Source of the DNA: Varibaculum cambriense DSM 15806
Lineage (GTDB): Bacteria > Actinomycetota > Actinomycetes > Actinomycetales > Actinomycetaceae
Assembly: GCF_000420065.1 (NCBI RefSeq)
Contig: NZ_ATUF01000002.1
Location: 310,001 to 374,000 of the forward strand
Direction: 5' to 3'
DNA length: 64,000 nt
Of the stretch, positions 49,974 to 58,906 are shown piece by piece. Position 1 is the first letter of the stretch. Every line of letters begins with the position of its first letter. A program made the position numbers and the translations under genes. The notes below the pieces were generated by a model. The model did not search any database, was not told the origin of the DNA, and worked only from the letters and a program-made list of their open reading frames with translations.

Positions 49974-51101
49974 ATGCCTCGCCCTCGTCACGCGGCAACC
50001 CGTCCCCGGCGATCCCTGGGGACGCGAGTGGGGATATTTCTGCTATCACTCCTGGTGGTAGTCATCGTTTCTGCCTTAGCGTTTACCTTCTTTTCGGGTA
50101 GCCCGAAAGCGGAGGTACCCGCGAAAAATACCGCGACGCAGGAACACTCACGCTCTAAGTCGCCGACTTCCTCACCGGTAGATTACCCGCACCTAACGGT
50201 GGGATTACATGGAGACGCGAACACCATTGTCCGGCGCGGCGATCCCTATATTGAATCCGGAGCCTACTGTATTGATGACCGCTCCGGGATGGTAGAAAAA
50301 GTGGAGACAACGGGGAAAGTTGATACTAAAAGGGTTGGGGAATATACCGTTTATTATCGCTGTCTCAGCGACAATGCCCAGGCAAAAGTACATCGAAAGA
50401 TCTCAGTAGTTGCCCCCGAATCTAGAGATTGGGCTAAAGAGGGGCTTCCGGTGATGATGTATCACAACGTGTATGACCCCCAGAATCCGCCCAGTCAGCT
50501 GAATAATAATTTTATCTCCATCCCAAAGCTCGAAGAACAACTGGAGTGGCTTAAAACTAACCAGTTTTACTACCCTAGTTTTTCTGAACTGCGTGCTTGG
50601 GCAGACAAGCAGATAGCCCTCCCAGCAAAAAGTGTGATCCTCACCTTTGATGATGGCGATCCCGGGTTCTTGCAACATGGGCGAGCGCTATTAGACAAGT
50701 ATCAGATCCCGGCCACTTCCTTCCTGATTGGAACTCTTGCTGCCAGCCAGCAGACAATTCGCAATAATCCCAGCCCCTATGTTGACTACCAGTCACACTC
50801 TTGGGATATGCATAAACCGGGCGGACATATCGGGCACGGCGGACTGATTAGCGCACTGAATAAGGATCAGATCAAGGCGGATCTCACAAAAGCTATTTAC
50901 CTGGTAAAAAGCCGAGATGCCTTCGCCTATCCTTTCGGAGATGTTACCGAGGAAGGATTGGCAGCAGTTAAAGAGTTAGACATCAAAGCCGCTTTCACCA
51001 CCAAATACGGGAAAGTAAAGCCCGGAGCCGATTTCCGCCAATACCCCCGGGTACGAGTCAGCGGCGATCAAAGCCTCCAAAGCTACATCGCCAGTCTCTA
51101 A
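49974..51101 (+). CDS. Membrane-anchored polysaccharide deacetylase (NodB fold) with Ig-like domain
   Basis: 375 residues. A basic N terminus and one membrane segment (GIFLLSLLVVVIVSALAFTF) place it outside the cell. Residues about 75-145 form an Ig-like domain (DPYIESGAYCIDDRSGMVEK ... GEYTVYYRCL), with two cysteines likely paired. The NodB domain follows: GLPVMMYHNVYDP, ILTFDDGDPGF (metal-binding Asp), SHSWDMH (metal His residues) and FAYPFGD. It probably removes acetyl groups from peptidoglycan or a surface glycan. No ribosome-binding site is evident before ATG 49974, so translation may depend on the upstream gene. Confidence 0.85.
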   Translation: MPRPRHAATRPRRSLGTRVGIFLLSLLVVVIVSALAFTFFSGSPKAEVPAKNTATQEHSRSKSPTSSPVDYPHLTVGLHGDANTIVRRGDPYIESGAYCIDDRSGMVEKVETTGKVDTKRVGEYTVYYRCLSDNAQAKVHRKISVVAPESRDWAKEGLPVMMYHNVYDPQNPPSQLNNNFISIPKLEEQLEWLKTNQFYYPSFSELRAWADKQIALPAKSVILTFDDGDPGFLQHGRALLDKYQIPATSFLIGTLAASQQTIRNNPSPYVDYQSHSWDMHKPGGHIGHGGLISALNKDQIKADLTKAIYLVKSRDAFAYPFGDVTEEGLAAVKELDIKAAFTTKYGKVKPGADFRQYPRVRVSGDQSLQSYIASL

Positions 51102-51121
51102 GCAAAAAGTCAGTGAGGTAA

Positions 51122-51305
51122 AAGCGCGGGCTAGATTCTTCCTCCCACCTGACGAACAGCCATCGCCGTTCCCGGGAATAGCTTGGTGCGGCGGTAAATG
51201 CGAGGGCTAGATTTTTCCTCCTGCCCAAGAATTCGGGAAAGACTTCCGTCTTTCCCGAATTCTTATGCCCACCGCGCCTGCTCGGATAAAATCTAGCCCC
51301 CGCGC
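51122..51305. repeat. Imperfect long inverted repeat after the deacetylase gene
   Basis: GCGCGGGCTAGATTCTTCC near 51124 is answered by an inverted GGATAAAATCTAGCCCCCGC near 51284; a direct copy, GCGAGGGCTAGATTTTTCC, occurs near 51200. A perfect hairpin lies inside (51227-51264). The gap 51102-51448 has no open frame of note and is largely made of such symmetric elements. Confidence 0.5.
51227..51264. terminator. Perfect 17-bp hairpin between convergent genes
   Basis: AAGAATTCGGGAAAGAC, loop TTCC, then the exact complement. It lies between the plus-strand deacetylase and the minus-strand pgi gene and is probably a bidirectional terminator. It has the same loop as the hairpin at 63747. Confidence 0.65.
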
Positions 51306-51336
51306 ACAGCTGGAATAAATCGGCCCACTATGCAGC

Positions 51337-51424
51337 GGTTGGTGCGCTAAAAGATGCGAGAGGGCGACTTGAGCCGAGCGAAGCAAAGCTCAACGGAGCC
51401 CCGAGCGCTTTTAGCGCACCAACC
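51337..51424. repeat. 88-base stem-loop with 17-bp arms and structured loop
   Basis: GGTTGGTGCGCTAAAAG at 51337-51353 and its exact complement at 51408-51424 enclose 54 bases that contain an inner inverted pair, TTGAGC and GCTCAA. It ends 24 bp past the pgi stop. Could be a terminator, a small mobile repeat or a structured RNA. Confidence 0.55.
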
Positions 51425-51448
51425 TCCTAGCCCCCGAGTTAATGCAGG

Positions 51449-53146
51449 CTAGTTTTCGCGATTAGCGTGGTAGTAGTCGATCAATGCTTTGGTGGAGGGA
51501 TCTTGCTGCTTCAAGACTTCCTGGTCACCGGCGATTGCCGGAGTGAGGGCCTTGGCGAGCTGTTTGCCCAGTTCCACACCCCACTGGTCGAAGCTGTTAA
51601 TCCCCCACACGACCCCTTGCACGAAAGTGATGTGTTCATAAAGGGCGATCAACTCCCCCAATACCGAGGGGGTTAGCCGCGGCGCCATGATTGAGGTCGA
51701 CGGCTTGTTACCAGGGAACACTCGCGCCGGCACGATGGGTTCCGGGGTACCTTCGGCACGCACTTGGTCAGCGGTCTTCCCAAAAGCAAGCGCCTGAGTT
51801 TGGGCAAAGAAGTTACCCAAGAATAGCTCGTGCTGATCGCTGTCACCATCTTTGAGCGGCCAGGTGGGATTGGCGAAGGCAATAAAGTCGGCGGGAATCA
51901 TTTGGGTTCCCTGGTGGATCAGCTGGTAGAAGGCATGCTGACCGTTAGTGCCCGGCTCTCCCCAGAAAATTTCGCCGGTATCATAGGTTACCGCTTTCCC
52001 GTCCCAGCGCACGGCTTTACCATTGGATTCCATAGTTAGCTGCTGCAGGTAGGCTGGGAAGCGATGCAGGTATTGAGAATAGGGCAAGACCGCGTGGGTG
52101 GGCGCATGCAAGAAGTTACGGTACCACACGTTGATTAGCCCCATCAGCAGCGGGACATTCTCACTGAGGGGAGCCGTCCGAAAATGCTCGTCCATAGCGT
52201 GCATACCGGCCAAGAAATCAGAGAATCCTTCTTTACCAATCGCGACCGCCAGGGCGGTTCCGACTGCGGAATCTACCGAATAGCGTCCTCCTACCCAATT
52301 CCAAAAACCAAAAGCGTTATCCGGATCAATACCAAATTCGGCTACTGCCTCCAGATTGGTAGACACCGCTACGAAATGTTTAGAGACTGCCTGCCGGGAG
52401 TCCTGCTCGCTTAGCTGCGCGGCGCTATCTTTGCCCTCCCAGATTCCGCGAGCAGCCAGCTGGTCTAGCAGCCAGGTGCGAGCCGCCCGGGCGTTGGTGA
52501 GAGTTTCCAAAGTGGTGAAAGTTTTGGAGGCCACGATAAATAGAGTGGTTTCCGGATCCAGATCCTTTACTTTTTCACAAAGATCTGTGGGATCAATATT
52601 CGATACGAAACGGCACTGCAGCCCCGGTTTCACATAGGGAAGTAACGCTTCGTAGGCCATGGCGGGACCTAAATCTGAGCCTCCGATACCGATATTGACT
52701 ACCGTGCTAATCGGTTTACCAGTAACCCCCAGCCATTCGCCTGCCCGCACTCTTTCGGCAAAATCGTAAACCTGCGTTAAAACGGCGGACACATCGGCAG
52801 AAACATCCTGCCCATCAACCTCGAGTTTATCTTCCCGCGGACGCCGTAGTGCGGTATGGAGTACCGCGCGATCCTCGGTGGTATTGATATGTTCCCCCGT
52901 GAACATAGCATCGCGGCGAGCTTCGACTTTGGTTTGCGCCGCCAGGCGAGCCAGTGCCTCCAATACGGGGGTGGTCACCAGGTTCTTTGACAGGTCAACC
53001 CGCAAATGGGCGGCAGTGAAACTGAGTTGTTCGGCGCGGTCGGGTTGTTTTTCAAACCAACCGGCGAGATCCGCCTGGAAAGATTCGGCAAGATTGGTTA
53101 ACTCTTGCCATGCCTGGGTAGTGCTGGGGTCAATCGGGGCGCTCAT
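51449..53146 (-). CDS. pgi: Glucose-6-phosphate isomerase
   Basis: 565 residues with family signatures [50 protein letters not shown] and the C-terminal [14 protein letters not shown], which carries the catalytic Lys region. It interconverts glucose 6-phosphate and fructose 6-phosphate. ATG at 53146 has AGGAG five bases upstream. It follows the phosphofructokinase gene by 27 bp, so adjacent steps of glycolysis are encoded together. Confidence 0.96.
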   Translation of the reverse strand: MSAPIDPSTTQAWQELTNLAESFQADLAGWFEKQPDRAEQLSFTAAHLRVDLSKNLVTTPVLEALARLAAQTKVEARRDAMFTGEHINTTEDRAVLHTALRRPREDKLEVDGQDVSADVSAVLTQVYDFAERVRAGEWLGVTGKPISTVVNIGIGGSDLGPAMAYEALLPYVKPGLQCRFVSNIDPTDLCEKVKDLDPETTLFIVASKTFTTLETLTNARAARTWLLDQLAARGIWEGKDSAAQLSEQDSRQAVSKHFVAVSTNLEAVAEFGIDPDNAFGFWNWVGGRYSVDSAVGTALAVAIGKEGFSDFLAGMHAMDEHFRTAPLSENVPLLMGLINVWYRNFLHAPTHAVLPYSQYLHRFPAYLQQLTMESNGKAVRWDGKAVTYDTGEIFWGEPGTNGQHAFYQLIHQGTQMIPADFIAFANPTWPLKDGDSDQHELFLGNFFAQTQALAFGKTADQVRAEGTPEPIVPARVFPGNKPSTSIMAPRLTPSVLGELIALYEHITFVQGVVWGINSFDQWGVELGKQLAKALTPAIAGDQEVLKQQDPSTKALIDYYHANREN

Positions 53147-53173
53147 GCTTTCTCCTGTTCGAAGTGGTTTCGT

Positions 53174-55441
53174 TTATAGGTCGGTGATTGGCAACGGGCG
53201 GACTTCAATGTCCCATTCGTCGCGGGAAACCACCGAAATTATATCAACCAGCGGTAACCACCATTGGTTGAGAGGACGACGCACCTGGGGGTCAACTTTT
53301 TGTTGCATTTGCAGCAACGGGAAGGTTTCAATTCCCTGAGCCGATAGCCCCACCGCTAATGGTTCGCTTCTATTCTGGGCGAATTGCTCGCTGAGTTCTT
53401 GGATCGCTGCCCGCACTAGGCGAGTGGCTAAGATGCGGTCAAAGGGCGAGGGCTCTCCCCCTTGTTGCAGGTGACCTAGGGCTGAGTGACGCACATCGAA
53501 CATCCCTTGCGATTCTTGCGCGAACACGGAAGCAATGAACTCTCGGTCATATCTGCCCCCGGCCTCTTCGTTATGCAGAACCAGGCAGAGGCGGCGACCT
53601 TCGCGGAAAGAGTCCCGCATCATTTTCACGTCGCTCGCTAGATCCTGCAGGTCATAGGGATTTTCGTCTAGGTAAACCAGCTCGGCTCCCGCCGCGATAC
53701 CCGACATTAGTGAAAGGTATCCACAGTGACGTCCCATCGCATCGGCTACGAAGCAGCGCCGCGAGGCAGCTGCGGATTCGCGGATACGATCTAGCGCCCA
53801 GACCGCATTGTTGAGGGCTGAGTCAGCTCCGATAGAAAGCTCAGATCCCGGCAAATTGTTGTCAATTGATGCCGGAATGCAGATCATGGGAATATTAAAC
53901 GCCGGGTAGCGGGAGGTTTCTTGACGCATCTGATTAATCGACAAATAGGCGTTGTAACCACCGATTACGATGAGGGCGTCGATGCGTTGTTCTTCTAGAG
54001 CTCTTCCGATCGCATAATATTCTTCCACCCGAGGAATCGGACGCAAGGTTCCGAGCTCTGCGCCGCCATCAAAACCCCAGCCTTCAACGTCTTCCCAAGC
54101 TAGCTGCTTGACTTTTCCGGACATGAGCCCTTCAAAGGAACCGTAGATTCCTAGCATCTCAAACCCGCGGTCAATACCTTGTCGTACTGCCGCTCTCGCG
54201 GCGGTATTCATCCCGGGCGCTAGTCCCCCTACGTGCATAATGGCTACCCGCCGGGCACCTTCCGGTAGTACGTCCTGCTGGGGAGGAGTCGACATTACTT
54301 CGTTGAGGGCCAACATCTCGCTGAAGGAACGCCCACGTGCCTGCACGGCTTTTTCGTATTCTTGCGCCTTAGTGAACTTAGCGACTGCGCGCGTATCGTT
54401 TACTGCTTTCATCAAGGGCAAGCGAGCGACTCGGTTATTACGGGCACCAATAATCACTGGCTCAGAGCTTTGATCTTGGTGCAGCACTTCATACACTGCC
54501 GCATATCCGAGGGCAGTGGGCATCCAGCGATCATAGGCTGAGGGCGTGCCTCCGCGCTGTACGTGCCCCAAAATAGTCAGATGCGGACGCTGCCCGGTTT
54601 CTTGCTCGAGGGCGTCGCATACATCATTAGCGGTGATGGGATTACCGTCCTGATCAATAGCACCTTCGGCTACCAACACGATGGATTCACGTCTGCCTGC
54701 CTGACGCCCCGCTTCTAGTTTTTTCGCTAGGGTTTTCTGCCATCCGTCTTCCGGAGGCGCTTCCGGGATGAACACATAGTCACACCCGCGGGCAACTGCG
54801 CTCATCAGCGGCAGGTATCCACAGTGACGTCCCATTACTTCTACTACGAAGGTGCGGCGATGGGAGGCGGCAGTCGAGGAGAGTTCATCTAGAGCCGCCA
54901 GGATCCGCTGTAGGGCAGAGTCGGTGCCGATGGTCATATCAAAGCCAACTAAATCATTGTCGATAGAACCAACTAGGCCAGCTACTCGCAGTTTTTCGTG
55001 TCCGGCTACCTGCTCGGGGGTTAGTTCCCCCAATTGCACCAGTTCTTCTAGTAGGCTGGGCCATTCTTCTTGAAACTCGTTAGTACCCGCTAGGGAGCCG
55101 TCTCCGCCGATAGAAATTAGCCGATCAATCCCCTTTAAAACCAGGTTCTTAGCAGCTTTACGCAGTCCAGACCGTTCACGAAATTCCTGGCAACGGGCAG
55201 TCCCGATTACAGTGCCTCCTTTATTGAGCACACTAGATACATCTGACCACCCCATCGGTTTGATCATGTCTCCGCCGGTAACTGCTCCCTGCCAACCTTC
55301 CAGGATCGCATACGGCTGTGCACCCATCTTTATAGCGGTGCGCACTACCGCGCGTACCGCAGCATTCATTCCCTGGGCATCCCCGCCCGAGGTTAAGACT
55401 CCTAGCCGTTTTGGTTCCGGTTGCGTGGGCTGACCCATCAT
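53174..55441 (-). CDS. pfkA: Fused two-domain 6-phosphofructokinase (eukaryote-like)
   Basis: 755 residues, twice the bacterial size of about 320-340, made of two tandem PFK domains. The start is one of two adjacent ATGs (55441 or 55438), directly behind AGAGGAGG. The N half keeps catalytic motifs: GGDAQGMN, ISIGGDGSLAG, GSIDNDLVG, MGRHCGY and GHVQRGGTPSAYDR. In the C half these are changed: VIGGYNAYLS instead of GGDGS, ASIDNNLPG instead of IDND, and GHLQQGGEPSPFDR with Gln for the substrate-binding Arg, although MGRHCGY remains. So only the N half should be catalytic and the C half is presumably regulatory, as in animal and fungal PFK. Between an HTH-less LacI-like gene and pgi. Confidence 0.93.
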   Translation of the reverse strand: MMGQPTQPEPKRLGVLTSGGDAQGMNAAVRAVVRTAIKMGAQPYAILEGWQGAVTGGDMIKPMGWSDVSSVLNKGGTVIGTARCQEFRERSGLRKAAKNLVLKGIDRLISIGGDGSLAGTNEFQEEWPSLLEELVQLGELTPEQVAGHEKLRVAGLVGSIDNDLVGFDMTIGTDSALQRILAALDELSSTAASHRRTFVVEVMGRHCGYLPLMSAVARGCDYVFIPEAPPEDGWQKTLAKKLEAGRQAGRRESIVLVAEGAIDQDGNPITANDVCDALEQETGQRPHLTILGHVQRGGTPSAYDRWMPTALGYAAVYEVLHQDQSSEPVIIGARNNRVARLPLMKAVNDTRAVAKFTKAQEYEKAVQARGRSFSEMLALNEVMSTPPQQDVLPEGARRVAIMHVGGLAPGMNTAARAAVRQGIDRGFEMLGIYGSFEGLMSGKVKQLAWEDVEGWGFDGGAELGTLRPIPRVEEYYAIGRALEEQRIDALIVIGGYNAYLSINQMRQETSRYPAFNIPMICIPASIDNNLPGSELSIGADSALNNAVWALDRIRESAAASRRCFVADAMGRHCGYLSLMSGIAAGAELVYLDENPYDLQDLASDVKMMRDSFREGRRLCLVLHNEEAGGRYDREFIASVFAQESQGMFDVRHSALGHLQQGGEPSPFDRILATRLVRAAIQELSEQFAQNRSEPLAVGLSAQGIETFPLLQMQQKVDPQVRRPLNQWWLPLVDIISVVSRDEWDIEVRPLPITDL

Positions 55442-55463
55442 TCCTCCTCTGGAAGGCTGGTAC

Positions 55464-56306
55464 CTAGGCGCTTCCCCTGGCAACCAGCGTCATCATTTTG
55501 TCAACTTCTTTGGGATCTGGTGCATCGATCTTGTCTCCGGACAAGAATTTCCCGAGCGCCTGGGCATAGATCTGCCCGCTGGCTTCAGGATTGAAATCGA
55601 TGGAGGTAAGCGGGGGGTTGAATAGTTGCCCTTCGGGGGCATTGCCTACCCCGATAACGGCACAGTCGTTAGGAACCATCCGTCCACACATTCGCAGCGC
55701 TTGGACTACTTCCATCGCTAGGAAATCGTTATGGCAGATAAATCCATCAACCCCGGGATTCTTTGAAAACAGTTGTACCAGCTCTCCAGAAAGATTAGGA
55801 GAGTTATATTCGGTGGTCAGCATGGTGGGCGTGGGGCAACCCCCGAAAATACATCCTTGTAGCACCCCGGCATAACGCAACTGGTTTAAGTTTTCTAACA
55901 TCGGGCTAGAAGAACACAGGTACACCAGGTTGCGGTGGCCAGAAGAAACCATTCGCGAGGCCATCGCCCGCCCAGAGGCACCATAGAGGGCGGCAACCAC
56001 CGGATACATGGGAGAATCGGTGGCAAAGATTGCCGGCTCAACCTGTACCCCTAGGCTTTGCAACTGCTTATTTTGCTCTGCATTAAAGGACACCAGCGGC
56101 AATATAGGGCCGATAAGTTTTGCAGTGTCAGCTAGCGCATCAACATCAAGTTGATCACTGTCTAACTGCACCGGGATTAAATCAATCCCAATTTTGGCAG
56201 TTTCGAAGGCTACTCGCATAATCGTGCTGAGCACTGGGGAGCTATGGGGCATCGGGGGAACTACTAATAGGAAGCGTTTAGCTTCTGCCTGCGAATTCTT
56301 CGCCAC
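55464..56306 (-). CDS. LacI/PBP1-type sugar-sensor protein lacking a DNA-binding domain
   Basis: 280 residues from GTG at 56306 (AGGGGG five bases upstream). The whole length fits the ligand-binding core of LacI/GalR regulators: SGHRNLVYLCSSSPMLENLN, YAGVLQG, DGFICHNDFLAMEVVQAL, CAVIGVGNAPEGQLFNPPLTSIDFN, all abbreviated. There is no N-terminal helix-turn-helix and no signal peptide or lipobox, so it is neither an ordinary repressor nor a transporter binding protein. The 60 bases before the GTG do not encode an HTH. It starts a probable operon with pfk (22 bp gap) and pgi, suggesting a metabolite-sensing role in glycolysis; that is inference. Confidence 0.8.
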   Translation of the reverse strand: MAKNSQAEAKRFLLVVPPMPHSSPVLSTIMRVAFETAKIGIDLIPVQLDSDQLDVDALADTAKLIGPILPLVSFNAEQNKQLQSLGVQVEPAIFATDSPMYPVVAALYGASGRAMASRMVSSGHRNLVYLCSSSPMLENLNQLRYAGVLQGCIFGGCPTPTMLTTEYNSPNLSGELVQLFSKNPGVDGFICHNDFLAMEVVQALRMCGRMVPNDCAVIGVGNAPEGQLFNPPLTSIDFNPEASGQIYAQALGKFLSGDKIDAPDPKEVDKMMTLVARGSA

Positions 56307-56400
56307 TATGCCCCCTTTCTGGCCACGCCAAATCTACTAGGTTACTGAGCGCCTGACTCTCTACTCAATATTAGCCTATTTCAACGATGCGACCAGCGTG

Positions 56401-56439
56401 AAAAATCGGGGCGGACGCTTCTTCTTTGCGTCCGCCCCG
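56401..56439 (-). terminator. Rho-independent terminator of icd
   Basis: CGGGGCGGACGC at 56407-56418 pairs perfectly with 56428-56439 around a 9-base loop. On the minus strand it is followed by ATTTTT. It lies 73 bp past the icd stop. Confidence 0.9.
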
Positions 56440-56512
56440 AAGAGATTAGCAGGCTCGGGGATTTCCAGGTGGAAGTCACCCGTTAAAACCCCAAGGTCAA
56501 CTGGGATTTTGG

Positions 56513-57739
56513 TTAAGCATCTTGTTTTAGACGCTCGGCCAGATTCTCAATCAACACATTCATAAAGCCATCGGTGTCTAGCCAGGGATGATCCTCGTCA
56601 ATCAGGCGCGCTAGGTCTTTGGTCATTTGCCCGCCTTCCACGGTGGCAATGATGACTTTTTCCAGTGTGTGCGCGAAGTGAGAAACTTCCGGGGTACCAT
56701 CTAGGTTGCCGCGATGCGCCAGACCGCGAGTCCAAGCAAAGATAGAGGCAATCGGGTTGGTGGAGGTCTTTTCTCCGCGCTGCCAGCGGCGATAGTGCCG
56801 GGTTACCGTACCATGCGCCGCCTCGGCTTCGACAGTGCGCCCATCGGGGGTCATTAGCACCGAGGTCATCAGCCCTAGGGAACCGAAACCTTGCGCTACC
56901 GTATCGGACTGAACATCGCCATCATAGTTCTTACAGGCCCAAACATATCCACCTTCCCATTTAAGGGAAGAGGCCACCATATCGTCAATCAAGCGGTGCT
57001 CATAGTGGAGGCCGGCTTCCTCGTATTGTGTCTTGAATTCGGTGTCATAGATGTCGGCAAAAATATCTTTGAACTGCCCGTCATAGGCCTTCAAAATAGT
57101 GTTCTTGGTGGACAGGTACACCGGGTAACCACGCAACAGGCCGTAGCGGAAGCACGCGCGCGCAAAATCTTTAATGGAATCGTTGAAGTTGTACATTCCC
57201 ATGGCAACTCCCCCACCTTCGGGATATTCAACCACAGTATGTTCAATAGGCTGGGAACCGTCTTTAGGATGGAAAGTAATAGTCAGACTGCCAGCGCCGG
57301 GAATCTTGAAATCAGTAGCCTTGTATTGGTCACCGAAGGCGTGGCGGGCGACCACGATCGGCTTTGTCCACCCGCCCACTAGGCGCGGCACATTGCTCAT
57401 AATGATGGGTTCGCGGAAAATCACACCGCCCAGGATATTGCGGATAGTGCCATTGGGGGATTTCCACATTTTCTTTAACCCAAACTCTTCCACCCGCGCC
57501 TCATCGGGGGTGATGGTTGCACATTTCACCCCAACTCCATGCTCTTTAATCGCGTTAGCGGCATCAATAGTTACCTGATCACCGGTGGCATCCCGATTTT
57601 CGACGCTGAGGTCGTAGTAACGAAGATCCACGTCCAGATAGGGAAGGATGAGTTCGTTACGGATTTTTTGCCAAATAATGCGGGTCATTTCATCGCCATC
57701 TAGTTCGACGATCGGGCCGGCTACTTTGATCTTTGCCAT
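56513..57739 (-). CDS. icd: NADP-dependent isocitrate dehydrogenase, eukaryote-like homodimeric type
   Basis: 408 residues from ATG at 57739 ([20 protein letters not shown]), with GGAG upstream; the reading from 57793 adds 18 residues without support. Substrate-binding segments are [13 protein letters not shown] and [15 protein letters not shown]; the metal/catalytic region is [20 protein letters not shown] and the cofactor region [16 protein letters not shown]. These are the motifs of the subfamily II enzymes of eukaryotes and some bacteria, not of the E. coli type. It converts isocitrate to 2-oxoglutarate with NADPH formation. Confidence 0.95.
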   Translation of the reverse strand: MAKIKVAGPIVELDGDEMTRIIWQKIRNELILPYLDVDLRYYDLSVENRDATGDQVTIDAANAIKEHGVGVKCATITPDEARVEEFGLKKMWKSPNGTIRNILGGVIFREPIIMSNVPRLVGGWTKPIVVARHAFGDQYKATDFKIPGAGSLTITFHPKDGSQPIEHTVVEYPEGGGVAMGMYNFNDSIKDFARACFRYGLLRGYPVYLSTKNTILKAYDGQFKDIFADIYDTEFKTQYEEAGLHYEHRLIDDMVASSLKWEGGYVWACKNYDGDVQSDTVAQGFGSLGLMTSVLMTPDGRTVEAEAAHGTVTRHYRRWQRGEKTSTNPIASIFAWTRGLAHRGNLDGTPEVSHFAHTLEKVIIATVEGGQMTKDLARLIDEDHPWLDTDGFMNVLIENLAERLKQDA

Positions 57740-57932
57740 GAATAACTCCAAAGCTATTAGTTTTAAGTCCTTGGCCTTAACTTTACTCGACATCGAGATA
57801 AATTCGCAATGGCTAGCACTGTGGGCTGGCAGGCGATTTCGCGGCTCACAGCCCCAGGTATTCCCAGCCCTGCTACCACCGCGCAGCGATGAACGCTTCG
57901 CCCAAAGTAGCTTCTTACCTTAAATTGGTTAT

Positions 57933-58679
57933 ATGCGGGTTCAGATTGGCAAAACTCCTGGGGCCAGGCCGGCGCCCCTGATTTGGCTCGAGGCCGGGCT
58001 GGGCGGGTCTATGCGCAGCTGGAACCTGACGTTCCCGATTCTTTGTCGCGCCTTTTACTGCGCCCGCTCTACCCGCTCCCCGATTTTGCACCCCGACGAG
58101 GACGCGGAGGTAACTTGGCAAAGCCTAGTTGCAGAAATGCAGGCGGGCGGAGAAAAAACTGCACACCACCTGGGAGCCACCTTTGATAATCCCCTGCCTA
58201 TAGTGCTGGTGGGACACTCCTATGGGGCGATGCTGGTGCGAGTTTGGGCGGCATGGCTATTAAAGTCCCCTGCTCCCTCCCGGGTGCGGCCTGTGGGAAT
58301 CGTGCAGATAGATCCCTCTTTTGAGGGAAATTGTGAGGGCGCCAGCCCCCTCTATCAGGAAATAGAGCGAAAGCTCCTCGCTTGGCTTTATCGGGGTGCC
58401 GCCCGCGAGCAACCTTCCTTTTATATGGCCTGGCAAGACCTGCAAGAGATTGACCTGCTGGATCGCCAGCTTCCCCAACTGGTGATTTCCGCAGCTCACC
58501 GCCGCAATAGTAAAACCTGGCAAGGGCTGACCTCGTTTGCCCGGGCGATTGATGCCCGGCTGGTGCGCGCCGACTCCTCCCGCCACCTTTTGCAAGTTTT
58601 TGATCCGGTAACCGTCGCCAGTCAGATCATTGAGTTCACTGCGCGCGCCAGCGAGGGGCTAGAACGCCAAGGGAACTAA
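57933..58679 (+). CDS. Alpha/beta hydrolase
   Basis: 248 residues with an alpha/beta hydrolase fold: oxyanion strand IWLEAGLGGSMRSWN, nucleophile elbow VLVGHSYGAMLVRVW (Ser), and a possible catalytic His in ADSSRHLLQVF. The acid is probably the Asp in QIDPSFEGN or later. No signal peptide is visible. Close to proline iminopeptidase/haloalkane-type esterases in motif style, but the substrate is unknown. Divergent from icd. Confidence 0.8.
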   Translation: MRVQIGKTPGARPAPLIWLEAGLGGSMRSWNLTFPILCRAFYCARSTRSPILHPDEDAEVTWQSLVAEMQAGGEKTAHHLGATFDNPLPIVLVGHSYGAMLVRVWAAWLLKSPAPSRVRPVGIVQIDPSFEGNCEGASPLYQEIERKLLAWLYRGAAREQPSFYMAWQDLQEIDLLDRQLPQLVISAAHRRNSKTWQGLTSFARAIDARLVRADSSRHLLQVFDPVTVASQIIEFTARASEGLERQGN

Positions 58680-58906
58680 AACCTATAGATTCACCTCGAT
58701 CCGGACAAATTGTTCTCACCCACACCTCGAATGAGGCAGCACTCACCATTTGCCCGCAATCGCTGTTAGTTAGGCCTGAGAGCTTGCTTTAAGCAGCTAA
58801 TTTATATTAAATTAACAGTGTTTTAATGGCCGAAATAATTAATAGGTAGAAACACCAATATTTGCCCTCAAAAATGAATCTTGGTGTCGGAGGTGGGAAG
58901 TCCCCC

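Noticed and set aside
57740-57793. Extended N terminus of isocitrate dehydrogenase
   Set aside because: The extra 18 residues are not family-like, and ATG at 57739 has GGAG upstream and the normal N terminus.
57780-57932. tRNA-like folding in the icd/hydrolase gap
   Set aside because: No cloverleaf with a T-loop GTTCGA-type sequence could be built; no tRNA was found anywhere in the window.
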